Part shown: piece by piece, positions 55,578-64,000 of the stretch
Layout: each line of letters starts with the position of its first letter
Position numbering within the stretch: the first letter of the stretch is position 1
NCBI GenBank assembly: GCA_964017145.1
Contig: OZ024851.1
Span: 310,001 to 374,000, forward strand
Length of the DNA: 64,000 bases
Reading direction: 5' to 3'
From: Agrocybe praecox
Taxonomy: Eukaryota; Basidiomycota; Agaricomycetes; Agaricales; Agrocybaceae
Translations under genes and position numbers: made by a program
Notes under the pieces: model-generated
Databases searched by the model: none
What the model saw: the letters and a program-made list of their open reading frames with translations, nothing else
What the model was told of the DNA's origin: nothing

Positions 55578-56069
55578 TTACACCCGCTGGGTGTTTCTCT
55601 GGAGACAGCGGGTACATGGCATAGGTTCATTCCCATGCACCCCTTGTTCATATTCGTGACTCATACGCATTAACGCCGGATCAATCGAGAAACCTGCCTC
55701 TTGCTGATTAGGAATCGGTGAAGGCGGAGATGTAGGCCCTCCTGGTGCGTTGACCATCCTTCGCGGAATTCTATAAACCTCATATTTACCGTCATCACAA
55801 CCTAGGTTACTGGCAGGCTCGCGTTGGTTTGAATCGACGGTGGTTGGTTGCCTGTGATGGGTGGACGCAGTGGGATTGGCATCATTGGATGGTCGGTGCG
55901 TATGCATCACACGCCTAGATGTGGCATCCGTGTCTGTTGAACTCATGCGTATATTATCTTGGGATTGCAGAGGCGCACACGCAAGGCCGGAAAGGGTTGT
56001 TGATGCAGACATGGGATGACGAGCCACTGGGTGAGTTGTCTCACTGGAACTCACGCGCACAGTTTGCAC
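55578..56069 (-). CDS. Hypothetical disordered protein, 163 codons
   Basis: A minus-strand frame rich in Ser/Thr/Pro/Asn (STTLSGLACAPLQSQ, PSNDANPTASTHHRQP) with an ordered-looking patch KYEVYRIPRRMVNAPGG and a C-terminal CTRCLQRN. No domain was recognised; the start and any introns are uncertain. It may be an exon of a larger gene or a chance frame. Confidence 0.3.
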   Translation of the reverse strand: MQTVRVSSSETTHPVARHPMSASTTLSGLACAPLQSQDNIRMSSTDTDATSRRVMHTHRPSNDANPTASTHHRQPTTVDSNQREPASNLGCDDGKYEVYRIPRRMVNAPGGPTSPPSPIPNQQEAGFSIDPALMRMSHEYEQGVHGNEPMPCTRCLQRNTQRV

Positions 56070-56179
56070 AACAGAACTGAATGCTTTGCAAACAGACCAA
56101 CTTCAGAGCCAACCAGCGACGAGAACCCGTACGCAGCATCACTTGCCCAGGTTCCTATCCGGGCGTGTACGTGCACCCA

Positions 56180-58965
56180 CCTGCCCTAGCGTACGCCACT
56201 GCCCATCCACGCCGGACCATCCCCAAGTTTGGGCCGTATTCGTTCCTGCAGACCCTGGGAGAGGGCGAAGTTTAGGAAGTTCACACTCGGTCTGCATAGT
56301 CGGTGGGGAGAGGAGGTCGCGGCGGAGTTGATCAGGAGTGGTAATGTGGACAGTACCATTAGGAATTGAGAGGGAAATCGATGTTTTGAAGGTATGTTTT
56401 TTTACTCTTATATGTTTTCCTTTCTTCATGTATGGGCCATGGGCCATCATCGATTCATAATTTCATCCCCTTGCTTTCAATACTATCGTTCACATTTTTA
56501 ATATCTTTCATTCCTTGTGTCATTTCTATTTACGCTTTTTTTTGTGTGCCAGCATTTGTGGTGGAGGAGCTGCTACCTTCCTCTGCTTGCTGCCATAAAT
56601 CTTTTCATATCAATTTCTATTTTACGCATCGCCGCCGCCGTTCTATTTAACCTATTTTACTGACTAATCTCGATTCTCTTTTCTCCTCTCACAGACGCTC
56701 AAATAATCAAACATTGTCTGACTATACGACGTTACCGAAACCGACAAATACATGAACATAATCCTCAAATACGGCCCTGGAGGGGAACTATTCGATCACA
56801 TCCTCGCGTACCGATATCTGCGCGAAAAGGGGCACTGGCCCAACTCTTCTCCAAACTCATCTCGGGTGTCTGGTGCATTTACTAAAAAGAGAATCGTACA
56901 TCTCAGAGCGCAGAGCCATCTTTCGAGGGCGAGGTGCGAGAGGTCCGCGTTGTCCAACGCTGCCCCACCGCTTGTTACCACCGCCGTCGCTGGTCATACC
57001 AGCACCAGCACCAACACCAGCACCACACCCACACCCACCCGCCATCGATCCTCACTTCTCCACCCTCTGGCGTTTCTAAGCCTACTGGCAATAAAATGCA
57101 GCCACCTACACCGCAGAAACTCGCCATCTCTACTGCGTTGGGTCTGAGCGAACACGATCCGTTCGCGTTTATTGTCGGAGCTGCTTCGACTTCTGATCCT
57201 ACCGCGGCTTGCAGCACCCTCGCCACCTGGTCAATCCCCTGGCGAGAAAGGCGACAAGGAGAGGAAAGCCCATGATGTTTGGGCATACTATCCAGGTCAA
57301 ATGCGATTCGGAACCCAAGGAACCTGAGTGGGTGTATGCCCAAGTGATCTACTAGTCCACAGAGAACGGAACTAGAGTGCTACAGACAAGAAGACCGTAC
57401 CTGGCCTGCCTCCTTCCGCAACACCAGCACCAGCAGCACCAGCACTGCCAGCTTATCATGCACCTGCGGTTCCGACTGCACCGGTACCTGCACCAAGACC
57501 GGTGCTTGTGAAGCTTCCTCCTGTTTAGATTCCAGCGACGACCACTCCGGCTGTTCCTGCCACGCCGTATCTGACGTTTCCGTCCGCTGGAGCAGACTTG
57601 AATGTTTTTTTGGTTAATAAAGCCCAAGGAGCGGTCCGCAAGAAGAGGAAGTCGAGCATCGATAGGATCGGCCTTGGGAAGGTCCTTGGTAGCAAAGATG
57701 CTGGAGCCAACGCGAAAGAGGGAAGTGGGAGTTGTATCAGTGCTACGTCGAGGTGGCACCGCTTCTGGTACATCGCAGGCTGATTCGTCGATAGATACGA
57801 CGAATGATGGAGAGAAGAAGGAAATGACGAAGGAGAGAAGGAAGAGGGAGGAGAAAGATGGGAAGGAGACAGAAGGAAAGGAAAGTGGTACAAGTGGAAG
57901 TGGAAGGAGGAACATGTATCCTGAGGGGGGTACCACCGCCGTACCAGCTACAGCTAAGAACGCCGACGCGAGTTTACAACCTGCAACAATGCCTACATCT
58001 GTGCCATTCCTACCAGGTGCAGCACATTCGACCTCTACAAACTCCAACACATCTGCGTCTTTATTGAACTCTGCGGCTCCTTCTAGAGCCTCGTCTTCAG
58101 CTGTGAACTCGGCCATGTTCTCGCCTCCTCTGCAGAACTTTGACGTTGTGCTGATGACGGCGAGCGAGAGGGATGGCAGGCAGGCGTTGATGAGCAAGAC
58201 GAAGAAGGTTATGCAGTGGCTAAGGAGCAAGTCAAGGGGCAGAGAAAACCTTGCGCCTTCGTATCCTGTTACTCCTGGCACAGAGGACTCGGATGTTGAT
58301 CAAGACATTACGCCCACCCAGACGCAGACATCTATTGCGAATAGGTACAAGAGGGGATAATCTACTTCAAGCCGCACCGTCTACTGGCCAGGCGAGAAGG
58401 ATGGCAAGGAACAGCAGAACCATGTTGCTCCTGCTGTTCAGGTATGGTTACCACTTCAACTTCGAGGAAGGATGCAGTCGTTATTCCGTCTGGTCCAGCA
58501 CGAAGAACCATCAGTGTTGGCTGCAATCACTATAATGAGCAGTTCAGCTGCCAACGGCGTCTTGTTAATGAGGCAGTCGTCCCATGTCGCATCGGGTGTT
58601 CCTCCCGCATCGTCAGTAGTGTTATCCTACTCCTCGAATACACTGGCATTCGATGACAATCATTCCGTTATCGATGGCGAACCTCTTCCCTCGACTGTTG
58701 GGCTTGTGGCATTTTCCAGCGTCGGCCCATGACGCCTGTGATGTAGCTTGGACATGGGGCATTCCCTTTGACCACCGGCTCTGTCTCTACCGCGGTCGGA
58801 CGGGCATATGGTGGTCCATCGCAGGACGCTGGAGAGGAAGCTTTAGAACTTCGAAGTGCGGTTCAGCGTCGTGCTGACGAGGTTGGATAGGCTGAACGAT
58901 ACGTATGCTTTGGATATAGAAAGTTGAAGGGAAATTCGAGGATTTACGCTGAGGCAGTAAGTGTT
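56180..58965 (+). pseudogene. KIN4-type (CAMK-like) Ser/Thr kinase, heavily decayed
   Basis: The kinase start is recognisable: RTIPKFGPYSFLQTLGEGE, then frames with stops that still resemble EEVA.LIRSGNVDSTIRN. After an intron come ETDKYMNIILKYGPGGELFD HILAYRYLREK and a damaged KKRIVH (the HRD loop is lost). Most of the C-lobe, including DFG and APE, is missing. The following disordered tail (57,600-58,360) has KKVMQWLRSKSRGREN. The far end retains fragments resembling the KIN4 tail: QDAGEEALEL, VRFSVVLTRLDRLNDTYALD and KLKGNSRIYAEA, in different frames. KIN4-like kinases act in polarity and mitotic-exit control in fungi. This copy cannot be active. A functional parent is presumably elsewhere in the genome. 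Confidence 0.65.
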
Positions 58966-60843
58966 CGTTTCTCTTTTTTCTTCATTTTTTTCTCCTTTCT
59001 TTTCGATCCGCATTTGTTGCTGGTGTCGAGACTAGGCTCGTATATCAACGCCCCGTATCTTCTTAATTTTTTTCATGTTCTTACCTTTTGTCCGGGCCAT
59101 CGAACATAGAAACTAATAATGTTTTTCTGTTTACAGGTGTGCGGACCTTTCCGCTGCTCGTGCTTAGATAGCGAACGAATGGAATATATATTTTCACAAG
59201 CAACCCAGCATCGCCAATAATCGGCCATCTCTTACCCAAGATTCTAAATTCTCATTACTCTCCACCATCATCTCTTTATCGTCGTCGCCATCCTTCCAGC
59301 ACGTATGCCTATGCTTGAACCGTGCCCACATAAACGCTCACGCACACTCAAACTCACATTCACATTCGCAAACTCCTGCAGCGTCGAACACGCACCACAT
59401 ATACGATAATCGCTATACCCATTGCACTCTTATAACAAACACAGACTTGCGTGTGCTGCCACGTCACATTCCGTTCTAACTCGTTTGTAACTTCAGACTG
59501 TCGGATTCCTTGGGTATTCGACGATATTGCTTCGGGGATTCGATCAATATACAAAGGATCATGCATCAGCGAAGAAGGTCCAGCACGTCCTCGTCCTCGT
59601 CGGATGCGGGTGGAAGGAGGGAAAATGAATGTAAAATTGTCGGAGCTAGGAGGAGTAGACGATCTGGGGCGTTAGTGATCGCTCGCTTGATCTGATACCT
59701 GTGGCCCCATTTCTGTTTTCCAATGTCTGTATTTCTCTTCTCTTCTTTTTTTTTCCCTCTTCCTATTTCCACGATATATTTTTGAACATTGCTGTCCTTC
59801 CTCTCTTTCTCTTTCTTTCTTTCTTTCCTTCCTTCCTCTCCTCCAACAAATTTTTTTCGTGTCTGTACTCTATTTCGGACTTTTCCTTTACTGCCTTTTT
59901 CTTTCTACAATTTCATTTTTCATATCCTAATAATGATCTGATTTGATCTTTGTATAAACTTCTTTTAAAAAGGATTTCCTCGTCTCAAATTCTACACCAC
60001 TTCCAATGTTCTTTTCTTCCCAGCATTTATCGGGGCCTCCTGCGCCTCTTCGTCGTCGTCCCTAACTCAACTCCAATGCCTCCACTGATCACAACAGCCC
60101 AACTAACGTCTTCAAGCTAATCCGCGCTTACAATGTACATATGTCCTTATTTTACCGGATCGCAAAGCTCTTTCTCGTTCAAGTTTCCGCCTATCTATAT
60201 CATCCCTCTGTCTATTGTCGAGTACTGTTACTGTTCTTAATGTTATCTTTTTTTTTCTCAGCTTGTAAATAACGAGCGCATTGGACGAGCGAAACTCGGA
60301 CGCAGAATGCGACGCCACAACGACAAGGATGAAGCTAAAGAGACATAGGTTGAGAGATGTGAGGAACATAGAGCGAAAGGGAAGAACGAACTTAGAAAGA
60401 GAATTAAAAGAGTTGATTGAGAAAGTGAGTTATCGATTCGGATGGAGATAGAAATGGCGGGCGTTGAGAATGGGTGTATGATAGATTATGACACGTCGAA
60501 CATTGAACATTGAACCCGCGGGACGGATAATAGAACGAGGAATAATCTCATCCATCCATCCATCCATCCATCCCACCGCACTCCGCCGCAAGCCTGCCAC
60601 AACGTGCATCCACCCATCAACCTCATCTATCCAAGCTCATTCAACACCCTTCCTCTCTCCGTGACACACATCTAGTAGATTCCATGCGAGAAATAACAGT
60701 TGATGATCGACACCTTGAAATATTAGAGGTACCGGTACCAGTACAATCCGGCGAGCGGCACCGACGACACCTATTGCATCTGCATCAATACACATCCCAT
60801 CGGGATTCGACACGGCTCGCTAGGAAGGAGCCAGCAGAATCGT
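58966..60843. other. Intergenic region with simple repeats
   Basis: Pyrimidine-rich plus strand at 59,710-59,930 with (CTTT)n/(TTCC)n, and an (ATCC)n run at about 60,550-60,575. No gene or RNA was recognised. Confidence 0.4.
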
Positions 60844-61449
60844 TTGCGTAGTACATCCACCAGCGACGACGGAAAGGAAAGAGATAGGCCGACGAGAATG
60901 ACAAAAAAAACAAGACGTATTCTACCAAAGGCCCAGCGTACGCTCTTTCAGTCTTCAAATGTGAAATATCGAAGGCAAGGAAGAGGTGCCCATCCGCCGA
61001 CGTTGGAAGCAGGCTGCTGCCTTGGTGGTCGTCGTTGCTGTCGTTATGTTCGTCATAGCGCTAAAGCTGGTATCGTTGGTCGTATCAGAGATCGACCCCA
61101 TGGAAAGCGAGTCCTTATGCTTGGGGGTCGCGTTCTTGCCGGAAGTAGAAGAATTAGGGGTAAACGGAGGTTCGCACAAGACCCACTACAGCCGTCTTTC
61201 TTCGTCGTCGTCGTGGTAGACTTGATGGAACATGCTGATGACGTCGCTGAACATGATTTCTCTGTCCAACGCACCCCAACAACTGTCAAGTCCCACCCCA
61301 GGTCAGCCGATATCATGGGCTGGGGTTATGACTTTCACGCCATTTTCATATCTCTTGACATCTGCCATGACCAGTGCGGTATCCGAGACTTTGATGAGGA
61401 GTTTGCTCGAGCTGCAAAACGACGTCTAACCATGAAGAGGTGTTGCTGA
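60844..61449 (+). other. Open frame of about 200 codons, unassigned
   Basis: The frame has a basic N-terminal half (KKTRRILPKAQRTLF) and ends with a more protein-like stretch (ADIMGWGYDFHAIFISLDIC then HDQCGIRDFDEEFARAAKR). No domain was recognised, and overlapping minus-strand frames are comparable. It may be one exon of a decayed gene. Confidence 0.25.
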
Positions 61450-61490
61450 TGTCGATGATGGTGTTTAGCGCAGGTTCATCTAGGGCGCTG

Positions 61491-63890
61491 TTAAACTTGC
61501 TGCTCGTCGTCCTTCGTACCCTCCTTCAATTCCACGTATGGTTCACCCGCATTCGCATTCGCATTTCCATCCGCCACCAGCTCCATTTGCTTCTCTAACT
61601 TCTTCGACACTCGGCCGCGTCTGTATCCAAAAACTATTGCGCATCGTATATTGTCGTGGTCGTTGTGGTACTTGAATAATACCAAAGCTATGGACCCAAC
61701 CGAATTCAAGCTCGTCCATACGCCCTCATTCGGTTCCTGGACCGCTTCTGCAGCCTCAACTGCAACAAGAACATCCTGAAAATCCCCATGTTCCTCCTCC
61801 ACAGCTTCTGCCCTCTCCACCAAATCTCTTCCCTCATCACCTTGCCCTTGCCCAGTATCCACCACCTTCGAGGACCCTGCACGACGCGCCGAGTCCGAAG
61901 ATCCCGCTGAACCAGACGTCGATGCAACATAAACATAATCCCACAACAACGACGGACCATTGCTCCTGGTTTCGGAAGGTTACGACGTGGTATTCGAAGC
62001 TCCAGCAGTCGTTGTCCTTTGAGAAGGCAAGGGTGAGATAGATGCGCACTACGAATGGCCAGGTTTTGTCTGTAATTAAAGATAATATGGGTCATTTCGG
62101 GAGACTTTGAGCTTCGAGTAAAACAAGAACTTACCTGGCTCTGCACTCAAGCCCACGACCCTCACCCTCTCCGATGATCCTCCAACTCCAGCAGCTGCTG
62201 GGTCCAATTCGTTAGTAGTCGTGGCTGTAGTCGCGGGTAACACGAACGTCAGTAATGCATAAGCTACAACTCATTAATGTTTCGACTCTACCTTGTCATG
62301 ATATCAACCAACTCTCCTCGTTCATGCTCGCAGCACTCGAAGCTTCCTCTTTCCGTGGTGCAGGTCCTAGTATCAAAAAAGGACGACGTTAAGCACCAAA
62401 TATGACGAGCCTGAGGAACATAGGAGTACCAAAACGGATCACACCCACTTGCACCGCCCATTCCAACCAACAAAAGGCAACACGATCTTCCTGCGTCCGT
62501 CCCAAAAAGAGGTAAAGAAAAGCCTAAGCATATTCAACGTTGGGTTCAGCGATACAGTGGCTGAGAGGAGGGGCCTTCGTAGCTGAGTCGACAATGTTGA
62601 ACGAGCGTCAGCTGGCTGTGTGTGCGACAACGAAGGGACAGAATCATCTCATGTTATGGCGTTCTCATTTGGGTGGGAGATGGAATTGGGGTTGGGATAG
62701 GATCGGTACTGTTGATCTTGGTTTTAGAGGATTTTGATGCGGTAGTCGAAGGTTTCAGCAGTCGTTGTCGTTTGAGAAGGCGAAGGAGAAATAGAGCGTA
62801 CTACAAATGGCGATGTTTTGTCTGCAATTTAAAAAAAAAATACGTTAGTTCCAGAATTTTCGAGTGACACATTAAGATGCTTACCTGGCGCTGCACTCAA
62901 GCCCACAACCTCCACCCGCTCAGATGACCCTTCAGCTCCTGCAGCTGCTGGGTCTGATTCATTATTAGTCGTGGCTGTAGCTTGTCCCGATATCAACTGA
63001 CTCTCCTCGGTCATTTTCGCAGCACTCGAAACTTCCTCTTTTTGCTGTGCATGTTCCGGTGTACCTAGACCTGAAGAAAGATAGAAATCGACGTTTAGAA
63101 CCAAATGTGACAAAAAACAAGGGGTATAAAAATGAATCATACTTACTTTCACCGCCCATTCCAATTGACAAAGGTAACGGGATCTTCATCCGTCCAAAAA
63201 GTGGTAAAGAAAGCGTAAACCTGCTCGACGATGGGTTCAACGCTACAGAGTGGCCTAGAGGAGGACTCTTCGTAGCTGACGATGTTGAGCGAGCGTTAGC
63301 TGGCGGTGTAGGGGTAACGAAGGAACAGAATCATTCACAGAGCTGATTGGAATGGTCGGCAGCTACTGCAGATGATGCCGCCTGCTGCGCGAGTGTCTGC
63401 TGTGGCGTTCTCGTTTCGGTGGGGGATTGGGATAGGATTGGTGTAGAGGGTTCAGATAATTTGATAGGATAACTTGGCGGAGGTGTTGATAGGATGAGTT
63501 TAGGAGACGAAGGTGTAGGTGTGGGGGGTGAAGGGAACCAGGATCGCTTTCCTGGACTTTGTGAACTGATATCTTGAAGCTGTGGGCCTGCAAAGCTGAT
63601 TCCGATATCTGATATCGACATAGATTGGTTGGAATAGGTGAAAGAATCTCAATGGGAATTGCAGCGATAGTGGAGGGAGATAGCAAGGCGTCGAATACCG
63701 ATGACTGCTCGACCTGTGGGGTTGGCGCTTCGATTTTCACGGTAGGCAACTGTCCTAGAGCTTCGGACAGAGGTGGTGGCGGCGGTGAGGTAGGAAGAGA
63801 ATCTGGAAGCGGAAAATTTGCTTCGACGAGTTTGCTGCTTGAAGCTTGCGAATTTGTATGCATAGCAATCTTCCCTTTTGAGCGCGTCAA
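61491..63890 (-). pseudogene. Unknown minus-strand locus with internal segmental duplication
   Basis: The 5' part (63,890-63,350) encodes a Pro/Ser-rich frame (ANFPLPDSLPTSPPPPPLSE, PTVKIEAPTPQVEQSSVFDA) and, in another frame, a second Pro/Ser-rich stretch. Exon-like pieces then repeat: SDPAAAGAEGSSERVEVVGL at about 62,930 and LDPAAAGVGGSSERVRVVGL at about 62,180. The 3' part (61,949-61,491) encodes an acidic Glu/Val-rich segment. Several stops and frame changes prevent a full model. No domain is recognised. Confidence 0.4.
61985..63342. repeat. Diverged tandem segmental duplication (about 690-750 bp offset)
   Basis: Unit A (about 61,985-62,655) and unit B (about 62,735-63,342) are collinear: GTCGTTGTCCTTTGAGAAGG/GTCGTTGTCGTTTGAGAAGG, TTACCTGGCTCTGCACTCAA/TTACCTGGCGCTGCACTCAA, GCAGCACTCGAA, CACCGCCCATTCCAA and GACAGAATCAT/AACAGAATCAT recur in the same order. 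Divergence is perhaps 20-30%, with indels. A partial third copy lies at 55.2 kb. Confidence 0.75.
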
Positions 63891-64000
63891 CGTGGAGTAC
63901 TACGAATCCCTCCGTGTTTTAGACCTCGGTAACGATGATGGGGTTACAACCCCTTGAGTGGTAATGTTGTCGCTTGAGGGTGCAAAGGAAGGGAAATCAA

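Noticed and set aside
57352..58281. 309-codon minus-strand frame
   Set aside because: It is opposite the kinase-tail frame, which carries recognisable KIN4-like sequence; the minus-strand translation is low-complexity without a domain.

Overview
The window is eukaryotic and almost certainly from a mushroom-forming basidiomycete (Agaricomycetes). The evidence is short introns (about 50-70 nt, GT-AG) breaking otherwise clean reading frames, plus protein families characteristic of that group: Plavaka and KDZ transposases with Cys clusters, a C2-like/NACHT/WD40 NLR-type protein, an atypical alpha-type protein kinase with an N-terminal Cys cluster, DUF6532, DUF6589, and a RecQ-like helicase of the expanded agaricomycete type. 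No bacterial-style operons, rRNA, tRNA or CRISPR were recognised.

Layout. 1-2.1 kb: 5' part of a Plavaka transposase (minus strand, runs off the left edge) with a cluster of TTACAAG repeats upstream. 2.6-4.1 kb: a 5'-truncated non-LTR retrotransposon with poly(A) tail. 4.5-7.0 kb: a five-exon gene of an agaricomycete-specific family with one in-frame stop. 7.5-8.2 kb: a small intact three-exon gene. 9.4-11.4 kb: a DUF6532 gene. 11.6-13.0 kb: a 2OG-Fe(II) (TET/JBP-like) oxygenase whose 5' end is lost at the edge of a 1.5-kb TIR element (13.0-14.5 kb). On the other side of that element lies a KDZ transposase lacking its N-terminus (14.5-16.3 kb). 16.3-21.3 kb: repeat-rich, with a 298-bp tandem duplication, three copies of a dispersed element, a second KDZ tail and a 145-bp tandem duplication. 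21.4-25.4 kb: a complete but mutated hAT element with TIRs and an 8-bp target-site duplication (TSD). 25.7-27.9 kb: an intact 649-aa KDZ transposase with CxC5/CxC6-type clusters. 28.05-28.83 kb: a five-unit tandem array. 29.0-31.5 kb: an intact 704-aa alpha-kinase. 32.1-36.9 kb: the NLR-like gene with ten nearly identical WD40 repeats.

37.3-38.2 kb is an 873-bp non-autonomous element with 83-bp TIRs and a perfect 10-bp TSD (Mutator-like). 40.6-42.6 kb is a second new TIR element with subterminal repeats that appears to split a reading frame. 42.6-50.5 kb is gene-poor, with purine-rich blocks and a possible Ser/Thr-rich secreted protein. 50.6-54.9 kb holds a convergent pair of decayed genes, a RecQ-like helicase and a DUF6589 protein. 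56.2-59.0 kb is a decayed KIN4-type kinase. 61.5-63.9 kb is a diverged minus-strand locus with an internal segmental duplication.

Together this is a transposon graveyard with a few intact accessory genes. Many nonsense or critical missense changes look like CpG decay (CGA to TGA, GAT to AAT), as expected for methylated repeats, and the same locus carries a relic of a family that includes 5-methylcytosine oxygenases. All gene identities come from reading motifs by eye; no database search was run.
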